Source: JOPF136 sp963773835 (lineage in GTDB: Bacteria; Acidobacteriota; Terriglobia; Acidiferrales; UBA7541). From it: a stretch of 64,000 nucleotides of DNA. How positions within the stretch are numbered: the stretch's first letter is position 1; each line of letters begins with the position of its first letter. Below the pieces are notes generated by a model that saw only the letters and a program-made list of their open reading frames with translations, was not told the DNA's origin and ran no database searches. Location: NCBI GenBank assembly GCA_963773835.1, contig CAVZCQ010000003.1, positions 434,001 to 498,000 of the forward strand, given 5' to 3'. A program made the translations under genes and the position numbers. This document shows, in pieces, positions 42,691 to 50,877 of the stretch.

Positions 42691-44217
42691 ATGAGACTGT
42701 TGCTCGTCAACCCGCCGCTGCGAAGCACCACAAACCGACATGGCGTCGGTTTTCAGTTGCCGCTGGGCCTGCTGATGATCGGCGGACCGCTCGTGGATGC
42801 CGGCCACGAGGTCGAGTTGTGTGACGCTGATGCCTTGGGACTGTCGCCCCGCGACGTCGCTGCACTGGCTGTCCGCCGCAACGCTTCCGTCGTGCTTTTG
42901 GGGCACTCAGGATCAACTGCTGCGAATCCCGCAAGCATTGAGGTCATCAAAGCCATCAAACAGACCCTCCGGTCAGCGATAATCATCTATGGAGGTGTCT
43001 ATCCGACTCACGCAGCCGAGGAGCTACTGGCACAGTGTCCGGCAATCGACATGATCGTCAGGGGGGAAGGGGAAGCCACTGTCGAAGAGCTGATATCAGC
43101 GGTCGCCGCCGGCCGTCGCGAGTTTCGCGGAATCGACGGCGTAACGTGGCGTGATAGCGCCGGTAGAGTTCAGAAGAACCGCGATCGCGGACCAATCTCG
43201 AACTTGGACCAATACCGCGTTGCATGGGAGCTCGCTGACTGGAAACTCTACAAAGCGTTCGGAATCAAGGGCGCATCCGCCGGAATTCAGCTATCGCGCG
43301 GATGCCCGAGAACCTGCACCTATTGCGGGCAGTGGTCGTTTTGGAAAAGCTGGCGTCGACGCTCGATTGGCCAGTTCCTGGAGGATCTGCAGCTTCTCCA
43401 CGACCGATACTCCGTTCGGGCGATCTGGATCTCAGATGAGAATTGGGGAGACGAGCCGGAGCTTCTCCACGAACTGCTCACCAGACTAGCGGAATGTCAA
43501 TTGGATCTCGCGATTTATTGCTCGATGTGCGCCAGTGACGTTTGCCGTGACCTCGACCGACTCCATCTTTACCGCGAGGCGGGCATCCGGTTCATCCTTA
43601 TGGGCGTCGAATCGCCTCTGGAGGATGTGCTTCGGCGAATTCGGAAGGACAATCCACACGAAATGGTCAAGCGCGTGGTGTCAGCGTTGCGAGAGCACGG
43701 GATCCTGTCGGTCGTTAACTATATCTACGGCATCCAAACCGAGAGCCACCGCACCATGTGGGAGTCCTTGAGGCGAGCTCTCGACATTGACGCGGACTTC
43801 ATCAACGCCCTGTATTTCACGCCGCATGGGTGGACCACGGATGGTCGGAAAATGAACCCGGCGAGAATCGTACAGCTAGACCAGAGGAGATGGTGCTACC
43901 GGAACCAGGTCATTGACGCGGGCAACCTGAGTCCGGCCGCGTTGTTCGCGTGGATCAAGCTTATAGAAGCTGTGCAGCACCTCCGCCCTCGCTGGTTTCG
44001 GCGGATGCTCTGGCACAATTTTGTGGATCTTCGGCGCCTCCTCCGTTGGTGCTTCATACATACGAGTGCCGTGTGGGTGGCTGAAATCTGGGAACAGCTG
44101 ACTTCCATTCGTTATCGCTCCCCCGGACCGCTCGACTCCGAGTCGGCTCGCGTGCTACTTCCCTCGGGACAGCGGCTATCACCGCAGGAAGTAGTTGGTC
44201 TTAGAGCAGTCAGTTAA
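42691..44217 (+). CDS. B12-binding radical SAM protein, BchE-like
   Basis: 508 residues. The N-terminal Rossmann-type cobalamin-binding domain (about 1-140) includes 'DADALGLSP' and 'IIIYGGVYPTHAAEELL'. The radical SAM cluster motif CX3CX2C is at Cys205, Cys209 and Cys212 in 'RGCPRTCTYCGQWSFWKSW'. The context 'CGQWSFWKSWRRRS' and 'IWISDENWGDEPE' resembles anaerobic Mg-protoporphyrin ester cyclase (BchE). No other bacteriochlorophyll genes are present, so the substrate is uncertain. GAGGAG lies 7 bases before the ATG at 42691. It sits inside an accessory block with transposase, tRNAs and repeats, suggesting transfer. Confidence 0.82.
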   Translation: MRLLLVNPPLRSTTNRHGVGFQLPLGLLMIGGPLVDAGHEVELCDADALGLSPRDVAALAVRRNASVVLLGHSGSTAANPASIEVIKAIKQTLRSAIIIYGGVYPTHAAEELLAQCPAIDMIVRGEGEATVEELISAVAAGRREFRGIDGVTWRDSAGRVQKNRDRGPISNLDQYRVAWELADWKLYKAFGIKGASAGIQLSRGCPRTCTYCGQWSFWKSWRRRSIGQFLEDLQLLHDRYSVRAIWISDENWGDEPELLHELLTRLAECQLDLAIYCSMCASDVCRDLDRLHLYREAGIRFILMGVESPLEDVLRRIRKDNPHEMVKRVVSALREHGILSVVNYIYGIQTESHRTMWESLRRALDIDADFINALYFTPHGWTTDGRKMNPARIVQLDQRRWCYRNQVIDAGNLSPAALFAWIKLIEAVQHLRPRWFRRMLWHNFVDLRRLLRWCFIHTSAVWVAEIWEQLTSIRYRSPGPLDSESARVLLPSGQRLSPQEVVGLRAVS

Positions 44218-44564
44218 GGTAAACCGGCCCGACCACATTCCGGGCAGATCGACGACAATCCGGAAGTAATCGTGGGGCGCCCGTCCCCCTGATGCGCCCC
44301 CGCGCTCCGAGCACGCGATCATACGAGGTCTCGGCCTTCGCTCACTCCTACTGAAGCGCTCATAACGCAGCATTCGGCTCCTCCCGTTTCTCTACCCAGA
44401 GGCTCTGGTCCCGCATCCGGGTGGTTCGGGAGCGGGATGAGCCGTGGCGGGCGCGGCGCCGACCGGCTGCGAGCGCCGTTGCGGCGTAGGCCGCTGTGAC
44501 CGCCCTGGGCTTGAAGTACAATCTCATTCTGGGTGCGGGGGGCAGCGGCGGTGTAGTCCCTATG
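44218..44564. other. Intergenic region, no gene seen
   Basis: About 350 bases between the radical SAM gene and the MITE-like element. No open frame or RNA structure is convincing on either strand. Confidence 0.35.
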
Positions 44565-44696
44565 TGGCTCTGTTGACTTCCTCGGCGAAGGTTGATCCGG
44601 CAGCAAAAGCAGATCCCTCACCCCGCAAAAACCGCGGGGATTCGGGAAGACAGTCGCGCGGGGGCGTTCGGAGATAGCGGGAAGTCAACAGAGCCA
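44565..44696. mobile_element. MITE-like element with 17-bp perfect terminal inverted repeats
   Basis: TGGCTCTGTTGACTTCC at 44565-44581 is repeated exactly as its reverse complement at 44680-44696, bounding 132 bases with no coding capacity. An internal hairpin CCCCGC...GCGGGG is present near 44620. Size and ends are those of a miniature inverted-repeat transposable element; no obvious target duplication is seen and its parent transposase is not in the window. Confidence 0.6.
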
Positions 44697-44741
44697 AGCG
44701 ATCTCATAAATAGCGACCAGCAGGAAGAGGATATGGCTTCA

Positions 44742-44794
44742 GGGGCTAAAGCCCGCATCCTTGTCTCATTTTTCGGCGGGGTTAAAACCCCGCC
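44742..44794. repeat. Pair of REP-like palindromes
   Basis: GGGCT-AA-AGCCC (44743-44754) and GGCGGGGTT-AA-AACCCCGCC (44775-44794) occur 20 bases apart. Both have the form of short GC-rich palindromes with an AA centre, resembling REP units. They precede the BstA-like gene by about 75 bases. Confidence 0.5.
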
Positions 44795-44865
44795 CTTCCA
44801 AAAGGCGATTTATAGGATGGGTTGTAGTAGCTCCCTAAACTGATTGCTTCCGGAAAGGAGCCCGC

Positions 44866-45486
44866 ATGGCCGACCTGAGCTATCCAATCGGAAAGTTCGA
44901 ATGGAGCGGCGCGTCTAGCGCCGCGGATCGCGAGAGGTACATCGCCGCCATCGCCGCGGCGCCGGCGAAATTCCGCGCCGCCGTCTCCGGCTTGACCCCC
45001 AAACAGCTCGACACGCCCTACCGTCCCGGCGGTTGGACTGTTCGTCAGGTGATCCATCACCTTCCCGACAGCCACATGAACGCCTTTATCCGCTGCAAAC
45101 TCACTCTCACCGAAGACCAGCCGACCATCAAACCGTACGACCAGGAACGCTGGGCTGCGCTCGCCGATGCGGAAGACACGCCCGTGGAAACCTCGCTCGC
45201 GCTGCTCGACGCGCTCCACGAACGCTGGGTGGTGCTGCTCCGTTCCCTCGAACCCGAAGATTTTTCCCGCGTCCTGATTCACCCCGAGCACAGCGCCCCG
45301 ATGTCGCTCGATATGGTCGTCGCTCACTACGCATGGCATGGCGCGCATCACACCGCGCACGTCACCGCGTTGCGCGAGCGCATGGGCTGGGGCGGAAAGC
45401 GCAGAAGTCGAAAGTCCCTTCGGGAAAGGGCCTCAGGGCGAGCGAAAGTTAAAGGTCGAAAGTCAAAGGCAAGAAAGCCAAACTGA
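44866..45486 (+). CDS. DinB-fold metal-dependent transferase, YfiT/BstA-like
   Basis: 206 residues. 'MADLSYPIGKFEWSG', 'GGWTVRQVIHHLPDSHMN' and 'HYAWHGAHHTAHVTALRERM' match the YfiT/BstA family of four-helix-bundle enzymes with a His3 metal site; characterised members transfer bacillithiol or act on amides. Whether this genome makes bacillithiol cannot be seen here. AAAGGAG precedes the ATG. The last 30 residues are almost only Arg, Lys, Ser and Gly and are encoded by a purine-rich low-complexity stretch (45400-45480) that looks like an intergenic repeat read in frame, so the natural enzyme core ends near residue 175. Confidence 0.83.
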   Translation: MADLSYPIGKFEWSGASSAADRERYIAAIAAAPAKFRAAVSGLTPKQLDTPYRPGGWTVRQVIHHLPDSHMNAFIRCKLTLTEDQPTIKPYDQERWAALADAEDTPVETSLALLDALHERWVVLLRSLEPEDFSRVLIHPEHSAPMSLDMVVAHYAWHGAHHTAHVTALRERMGWGGKRRSRKSLRERASGRAKVKGRKSKARKPN

Positions 45487-45593
45487 GAGCATAAATCGTC
45501 GCGATGAGAATGTGACTCGCGCGGTCTTTTTGTCAGGAACCTTTGACAGCAAAATGGCGTATCTGAGAGCAATCCTGAAGGCGCTGCCCTGCC

Positions 45594-46358
45594 ATGCCGG
45601 AACCGAATCACGACGCCGCGATTGACGCCGCCGGGCCGGCCGGCGCACCCACCATCATTCTGCTGCACGGCTCCTCGGAGACCTGCCGGATGTGGCAGCC
45701 GCAAGCGCAGGCGCTCTCCGATTCGTTCCGCGTGATTGCCGCCGACCTGCCAGGGCACGGCTCGCTCGCCGCTCTCCCATTTCGAATGGACGACGTCATC
45801 GAACGAATCGCCGATCTGGTGGATCGCGAAGCGCGCGGACCGGTGATCCTCGCCGGAATTTCCCTCGGTGGCTATGTGGCCATGGAGTTTGCCGCACGCC
45901 ATCCCGAAAAAGCCGCCGGCCTCGTACTTTTGAGCTGTACCGGGGAGCCGACCGGCCCTGGCGCCGCGCTCTATTGGGCCGGAACGTGGGTGATGAGCGC
46001 GGCGCCAATCACGTGGCTCGCGGCCTTGAAGCGCTCCCTGGGCCGAATCCTCTATTCACCCGATCTCGCGCACTTGCTGACCGGGTATTACTTCCGCGGC
46101 GGCGCGCAGGGCATCCGTGAGGTGCTTTGGAAGAGCTATATCGAAAAAGTGCGGAGTTATCCGGGTCCCGTGCTGTTCATCAATGGCCAGCGCGATTATC
46201 CGTTCCGCTCGAGCGAACGCCGTTTCCTTGCAGCCGCGCGGCAGGGCCGGCTGGAGGTGATCCCGCGCGCCTACCACGTCTGCAATCTGGACGACCCGGC
46301 TCGCGTGACCGGGCTGATTCGAGAGTTCGCGCAGTCGGTGGTGGCTGCCCCGCGGTGA
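45594..46358 (+). CDS. Alpha/beta hydrolase
   Basis: 254 residues. It has the oxyanion-hole motif 'LLHGSSETCRMW' and the nucleophile elbow GISLGG with the catalytic Ser. The probable acid is in 'INGQRDYPFR', and the catalytic His in 'PRAYHVCNLDDP'. No signal peptide is present. The substrate cannot be predicted; the fold covers esterases, haloalkane dehalogenase-like and C-C hydrolases. No clear ribosome binding site precedes the ATG. The gene stands 105 bases after the BstA-like gene and is followed by a palindromic element. Confidence 0.8.
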   Translation: MPEPNHDAAIDAAGPAGAPTIILLHGSSETCRMWQPQAQALSDSFRVIAADLPGHGSLAALPFRMDDVIERIADLVDREARGPVILAGISLGGYVAMEFAARHPEKAAGLVLLSCTGEPTGPGAALYWAGTWVMSAAPITWLAALKRSLGRILYSPDLAHLLTGYYFRGGAQGIREVLWKSYIEKVRSYPGPVLFINGQRDYPFRSSERRFLAAARQGRLEVIPRAYHVCNLDDPARVTGLIREFAQSVVAAPR

Positions 46359-46368
46359 TATCTGACTC

Positions 46369-46504
46369 AGCGGGTAGAGACTCATTTTGCCCTAAACGAT
46401 TTGGGGCGACGGTTCGGATTGCTCAATTGGAATGCGTTCAGCCAGATGAGCATCTGCACAGACAAGATTGTCTGTGCTACAGGGCAAAATGAGTCACTCC
46501 CGCT
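46369..46504. repeat. Palindromic element A upstream of purE
   Basis: A 136-base element with outer arms AGCGGG...CCCGCT and a perfect 15-bp inner arm GACTCATTTTGCCCT (46379-46393) repeated inverted at 46481-46495. It encloses a perfect hairpin GCACAGACAA-GA-TTGTCTGTGC (46456-46477). The same design recurs on the other side of purE at 47073-47218. Confidence 0.6.
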
Positions 46505-46539
46505 CGGCGGTATCTTTTCTCTTTCCTGCCCGAGTTTTG

Positions 46540-46545
46540 TAAACT
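46540..46545 (+). promoter_or_regulatory. Possible -10 box of purE (leaderless)
   Basis: TAAACT lies 6 bases before the purE ATG, and no Shine-Dalgarno sequence is present. The same TAAACTCCT string precedes the DUF711 gene start, so a leaderless message is plausible. Confidence 0.35.
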
Positions 46546-46551
46546 CCTGAC

Positions 46552-47067
46552 ATGGCGACAAAAGCGCAGGTCCTGGTCGGCATCCTCATGGGCTCCAAAT
46601 CCGACTGGGAAACGATGGAGCACGCCTCCAAGACGCTCGAGGAACTCGGCATTCCGCACGAAGCCCGCATCCTTTCCGCGCACCGCACGCCCGACCAGAC
46701 GCTCGAGTACGCCTCCACGGCGGCCCAACGCGGCCTCGAGGTGATCATCGCCGCAGCCGGCGGCGCCGCGCACCTGGCCGGCGTCGTCGCCGCCAAAACC
46801 AGCCTGCCCGTCCTCGGAGTGCCCATGGAATCGAACTCTCTCAAAGGTCTCGACTCGCTCCTCTCCATGGTGCAGATGCCCGCGGGCATTCCCGTAGCCA
46901 CTCTGGCCATCGGCAAACCCGGCGCCATCAACGCCGCGCTGTTTGCCGCCGCAATCCTGGCCAATAAACATCCCGCCGTGCACAAAGCGCTCGTGAAATT
47001 CCGAGAAGCCCAGAGCCGCTCCGTCCTCGATCAGGGCGACCCGCGGCAATCTTCCAAAAAAGCGTAG
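46552..47067 (+). CDS. purE: N5-carboxyaminoimidazole ribonucleotide mutase
   Basis: 171 residues; moves the carboxyl group of N5-CAIR to give CAIR in purine synthesis. 'GILMGSKSDWETM' and 'SAHRTP' (42-47, with the catalytic His44) are class I PurE motifs. 'AAGGAAHLAGVVAAKTSLPV' and 'LGVPM' complete the active site of the octameric enzyme. No purK follows, unlike many bacteria. Two related palindromic elements flank the gene. Confidence 0.93.
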   Translation: MATKAQVLVGILMGSKSDWETMEHASKTLEELGIPHEARILSAHRTPDQTLEYASTAAQRGLEVIIAAAGGAAHLAGVVAAKTSLPVLGVPMESNSLKGLDSLLSMVQMPAGIPVATLAIGKPGAINAALFAAAILANKHPAVHKALVKFREAQSRSVLDQGDPRQSSKKA

Positions 47068-47072
47068 CTGGC

Positions 47073-47218
47073 GGCCAGCCGGTGGTGCGTCAGTTTGCCC
47101 TGAGGGACTCTGGGAAGGACGCTACTCTTCCGCTGCTGGCATGTTTTGAGGTGGTTGAACGTGTGCACAGACAAGAGTGTCTGTGCCACTGGGCAAACTG
47201 GCGCACTACCGGCCAGCC
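47073..47218. repeat. Palindromic element B downstream of purE
   Basis: Outer arms GGCCAGCCGGTGGTGCGTCA and GTTTGCCC (47073-47100) pair with a slightly diverged inverted copy at 47191-47218. Inside is the hairpin GCACAGACA-AGAG-TGTCTGTGC (47165-47186). The inner hairpin and the TTTGCCCT/GGGCAAA arms match element A. It lies between purE and the amidotransferase gene. Confidence 0.6.
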
Positions 47219-47253
47219 CCGGCGGTTGCCCGGCAAAAATCCGCGGTGCTACC

Positions 47254-48015
47254 ATGACAGATCTCATGAGCGGAGCAAACAAAGGCGGTCTGCGCATCGG
47301 CGTGCCCTTCCGCACCTTGGAGGAAGAAAGGGCCGGCGCGGAGAAAAGCCGCAAAATCGAGTTTTACTACCGCGCGCTGCGCGCTGCCGGCGCCGAACCG
47401 GTGCCGATTTCACTTGCGCTCGACGCAGCGACACGCGGCCGGCTGGCGGAATCTCTGGACGGCTTCGTTTTGACGGGCAGCCCGGCGGATGTGGACCCGG
47501 CGCGCTACAACGCCCCGCGCGACCCGGAAACGCATGCCGCGGATCCGGCGCGCGAGGCCACGGACAGCGCGCTCGTCGATCACGCGCTCGCCGCGGGGAA
47601 ACCGGTGCTGGCCATTTGTTATGGCACGCAGCACCTGAACGTGTATTTCGGCGGAAGCCTGGTGCAGAACATCGCCACCGAGGCCGGCACGCACCTCCAG
47701 CATGAAGACAAAGACGGCGTGCATCCCGAACATCCCGTTTATCTCCAACCCGGCTCCCGTCTGGCGCCGCTTGCAGCCGTGGCTGAGCCGCGCGTCAACA
47801 GTTCGCATCACCAGGCTGTCCAGGAGCCCGGCAGCAATCTCCGCATCACCGCGCGCGCCCCCGACGGCATCATCGAAGCCGTGGAATGGACCGGCGATGG
47901 CAATTGGATCGTCGGGGTGCAGTGGCATCCCGAGCGCATGGAAGGCGACCCCTTCGCGGCTGCAATCTTTCGCCAGCTCGTGGCCGAGGCCCGCCAAACC
48001 GTGGCAAACCATTGA
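47254..48015 (+). CDS. Class I glutamine amidotransferase-like hydrolase (gamma-glutamyl-GABA hydrolase family)
   Basis: 253 residues. The nucleophile Cys122 lies in 'LAICYGTQHLNVYFGGSLVQ', and the His/Glu pair of the triad is His225 and Glu227 in 'VQWHPERMEGD'. 'GFVLTGSPADVDPARYN' is a family block of the PuuD/peptidase C26 group, which hydrolyse gamma-glutamyl bonds in polyamine catabolism. No puu genes are nearby, so the physiological substrate is open. The start at 47254 (MTDLMSG) or 47266 is preferred; an earlier start at 47146 would lie inside palindromic element B. Confidence 0.85.
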   Translation: MTDLMSGANKGGLRIGVPFRTLEEERAGAEKSRKIEFYYRALRAAGAEPVPISLALDAATRGRLAESLDGFVLTGSPADVDPARYNAPRDPETHAADPAREATDSALVDHALAAGKPVLAICYGTQHLNVYFGGSLVQNIATEAGTHLQHEDKDGVHPEHPVYLQPGSRLAPLAAVAEPRVNSSHHQAVQEPGSNLRITARAPDGIIEAVEWTGDGNWIVGVQWHPERMEGDPFAAAIFRQLVAEARQTVANH

Positions 48016-48073
48016 CGGCGCTTCGGCCGTTTTTATATTTTCGTTTTTCGATATTCGTTTTCTGGGGGCTTCG

Positions 48074-48838
48074 ATGATCTCTCTGGCCGGAAAGGCCGCG
48101 CTCATCACCGGCGGTTCGCGCGGCATCGGCGCCGCGTGCGTCAAACTGTTCGCGCAGGCGGGCGCCGATATCGTGTTCAGCTACAACCGCGACGCCGCAT
48201 CCGCCGAGCGCGTGGCTCAGGAATCCCGCCGCCACAGCACGCGCGTGGAATTCTTCAAGGCCGATCTGGCCAAGATGGCTCCCGCCGAAAAGCTCGTCAA
48301 ATTCACCCACGAGCGCCTGGGCCGCGTGGACATCCTGGTGGCTAACGCGGGCATCTGGAACGTTGAGGACCTTCCCATCGAAAAAATGACCGAGCGCGAC
48401 TGGGACCAGATGATGGCCGTCAACCTGAAAAGCGTGTACAGCGTCATCCACTTCAGCGTTCCGCACATGATTCGCCAGCGTTCCGGCCGCATCGTGGCCA
48501 TCAGCTCGACCGCGGGGCAGCGCGGCGAGGCATTTCATTCCCATTATGGCGCCACCAAAGGCGCCATCATCAGCCTGGTGAAGGGACTCTCCACCGAACT
48601 CGCCCCGCACAACATCCTAATTAATTCGGTGGCGCCCGGCTGGGTAGATACGGACATGTCCAAGCCCGTCTTCAAAAATAAAAAAGCCTTCAAGCAGATC
48701 TGCGAGAAGCAGCCGCTCGGCCGCGTGGCCACCGCAGAGGAGTGCGCCGGGCCTGTCCTTTTTCTCGCCTCCGACCTGGCCGGCTTCATCACCGGTGAGA
48801 TCCTGAACGTCAACGGAGGCTCGGTTCTGTGCGGTTAG
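48074..48838 (+). CDS. SDR-family oxidoreductase
   Basis: 254 residues with a complete short-chain dehydrogenase core: TGGSRGIG cofactor loop, 'LVANAGIWN', catalytic Ser in 'ISSTAGQRG', and 'HYGATKGA' with the YXXXK pair. The C-terminal 'DLAGFITGEILNVNGGSVL' is typical of FabG-like 3-oxoacyl reductases. The substrate is not fixed by sequence. The ATG at 48074 follows a TTTTCG-rich low-complexity stretch; earlier in-frame starts overlap the amidotransferase gene. Its stop overlaps the next gene by 10 bases. Confidence 0.87.
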   Translation: MISLAGKAALITGGSRGIGAACVKLFAQAGADIVFSYNRDAASAERVAQESRRHSTRVEFFKADLAKMAPAEKLVKFTHERLGRVDILVANAGIWNVEDLPIEKMTERDWDQMMAVNLKSVYSVIHFSVPHMIRQRSGRIVAISSTAGQRGEAFHSHYGATKGAIISLVKGLSTELAPHNILINSVAPGWVDTDMSKPVFKNKKAFKQICEKQPLGRVATAEECAGPVLFLASDLAGFITGEILNVNGGSVLCG

Positions 48839-49701
48839 TCCCCCTGGCCGGCGCCTGCTTCGGGCTATTTTTCTCGTTCGCTGCATGGCCCGCTCCTGCC
48901 CGCCCGCAGGACACTACGGTTCTGGCGCCCGAGGCCAGCGCAGCCAAGGCCCGCGAGGTCATCCAGCGCTCCATCCAGGCGCTGGGCGGCCCGGCTTATC
49001 TGGGCGTCAAGGATATGACCCGCCTCGGCCGTTTCACCACGTTCGAACACAACGGGGAGTCCCGGGGAACGATCCGAATCACCGACCTGGTGAAGTGGCC
49101 GGACAAGGAACGCATCCAGTACATCACTAAGGAGTATTATGGATTTGATGTACCAACCCCGCTGATCGATATTCCCCTGCGGAAAACCGGCTCCAGCTTT
49201 GAAGTTCGTAACGGCGACGAGGGCTGGGTCCTGGGCTCCGGCGGGGTGATCGAGATGGCGGCGGACTCGCTGGCGCGCGTGCGCCTGCAGCGCCGGAAGG
49301 ACATCAATCTGCTGTTCCGCGCGCGGCTCAACGAGCCTGGGCTGGTCCTGCGCTATACCGGCCAGGACGTGGTGGACCTGAAATTCGTGGACTGGGTGGA
49401 AGCTTCGGACCAGGACCGGTTTATCATCCGCATCGCCATCGAACATTCCACGCACCTTCCGCTGCGCGCCGTGTTCCTTTTCCGCGACCCGGAAACGGGC
49501 GACCCCGTCGAGGACTACGACTACTTTTCAAACTACCGCCCTATCCAGGGCGTGATGACCCCCATGCAGATCGCCCATGAACACAACGGCTACCGGGCGT
49601 CTCAGATGTTTTTCGAAGAAGTGAAATACAACACCGGCCTGGCCGATGACCTGTTCACGCGTGAGGCCCTCGAACACCTCTCTCACAGCAAAGGCAAATA
49701 A
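48829..49701 (+). CDS. Secreted LolA-like (outer-membrane lipoprotein-sorting-like) protein
   Basis: 290 residues from a GTG at 48829 with GGAGG 9 bases upstream. A signal peptide (about 1-26, ending ARPQ) precedes 'AREVIQRSIQALGGPAYLGV', a motif of acidobacterial secreted proteins with a LolA/LppX-like half-barrel. The later strands ('VVDLKFVDWVEASDQDRFII', 'FLFRDPETGDPVEDYDYFSN') fit that fold. It may bind lipids in the periplasm, but the function is unproven. It overlaps the SDR gene, so the two are coupled. Confidence 0.75.
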   Translation: MRLVPLAGACFGLFFSFAAWPAPARPQDTTVLAPEASAAKAREVIQRSIQALGGPAYLGVKDMTRLGRFTTFEHNGESRGTIRITDLVKWPDKERIQYITKEYYGFDVPTPLIDIPLRKTGSSFEVRNGDEGWVLGSGGVIEMAADSLARVRLQRRKDINLLFRARLNEPGLVLRYTGQDVVDLKFVDWVEASDQDRFIIRIAIEHSTHLPLRAVFLFRDPETGDPVEDYDYFSNYRPIQGVMTPMQIAHEHNGYRASQMFFEEVKYNTGLADDLFTREALEHLSHSKGK

Positions 49702-49782
49702 TCGCCGTACCTGTCCTGGCGTCCCCCTCCTTCGCCTCTCCCGTCCTTGAAACCGCCAACGTCTAACCTCCGACTTCCAGCG

Positions 49783-50850
49783 CTACGGCGCCTTCGCCGC
49801 CGGCACGCCGATCACCGCGATGTTGTCCCCTTGCTTCATGGACGGCACCGCGCAAATATGCAGCACGATTCCCGCCACGGGCGCCCGCGCCGTGTAAATC
49901 GTATTTCCGAAGTAGTCGGTGACATATCCCAGCTTCATTCCCGGCATCACGTAGCCGCTGCGCAGCACCATCGGATAGAAAATCCCCGTCTTTTCGCTGG
50001 TCACCTCCACGGTTTTCTCCAGCCACACCGGGTTCTCGATCCACAGCGGCTCGCCGGCCAGCATTTTCAACGCGCGCATGGTGCTGATGGTGCCCGTCAC
50101 CAGCAGGTTCACGTCGTCCGTCTCGACTGTTCCCGCGTGTCCTGCCTCCACCACGATCGACGGTTTTTCCCGCACCGACGCGGTGTTGTCCAGGTATTTC
50201 GTTGCCGCCGGGTCCGTGGGCCGGTCCCGCCAGATGATGATGTGGTTCAGCCCGAAGGCCAGCGCCATCTCTTTTGATTTTCGATCCTGCTCCTCGCGTC
50301 CCGTCGGACCCCAGTAGGTGTAGGGCCGCAGGCTCTCGTCCAGGTCGCCGCCGTGGTAGTCAATCAGGTAGTCGCAGCGGTCCACCACTTCTTTGGTGAT
50401 CACATACGCGGCGCGTTCCGTCTGTGTCCCGTCGGGTTTGCCGGGATAGAACCGGTTCATGTTCTTCCCGTCCACGGGATTCAGGTGCGGCATCTTTTGC
50501 TCGAACGAAGCAGTATTCACCAGCGGGAGGATCACCACCGTTCCCGCCACCTGCGAGGGATCCAGGATCGCCGCCACGCGTTCCAGCGCGAGAATCGACG
50601 CGTATTCCGTTCCGTGCGCTCCGGCCACCAGCGCCAGCACGGGGCCCGGCCGCGCCCCATTCAGCACGATCACCGGGATGCCGGCGGCCGCGTCCACTCC
50701 TTTCGGCACATCCAGAGTGCCGACGGCTTTCTGCCCGTGAAGTGCCTCCGCAGTGCCCACCCGGTAGCTGATCTGAGCCGCCGCAACCGGACACCACGCG
50801 GCAACCGCCGCCACCAGCGCTAGCTCGATCCCTGCATCCCGCAATTTCAT
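49783..50850 (-). CDS. Exported succinylglutamate desuccinylase/aspartoacylase-family zinc hydrolase
   Basis: 355 residues with a signal peptide (about 1-25, ending AAAQ). The M14-like zinc site is visible as 'GAHGTEYAS' (HXXE) and the later 'IDYHGGDLD' His. 'NPVDGKNMNRFYPG' is the substrate-binding Asn/Arg block of the AstE/AspA family. Cytoplasmic relatives deacylate N-acyl amino acids; this one acts in the periplasm, so it more likely trims amide bonds of imported or cell-wall material (inference). It is convergent with the LolA-like gene. Confidence 0.85.
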   Translation of the reverse strand: MKLRDAGIELALVAAVAAWCPVAAAQISYRVGTAEALHGQKAVGTLDVPKGVDAAAGIPVIVLNGARPGPVLALVAGAHGTEYASILALERVAAILDPSQVAGTVVILPLVNTASFEQKMPHLNPVDGKNMNRFYPGKPDGTQTERAAYVITKEVVDRCDYLIDYHGGDLDESLRPYTYWGPTGREEQDRKSKEMALAFGLNHIIIWRDRPTDPAATKYLDNTASVREKPSIVVEAGHAGTVETDDVNLLVTGTISTMRALKMLAGEPLWIENPVWLEKTVEVTSEKTGIFYPMVLRSGYVMPGMKLGYVTDYFGNTIYTARAPVAGIVLHICAVPSMKQGDNIAVIGVPAAKAP

Positions 50851-50877
50851 CGTGCGCCTCCCACCCTTCTTATTCCT

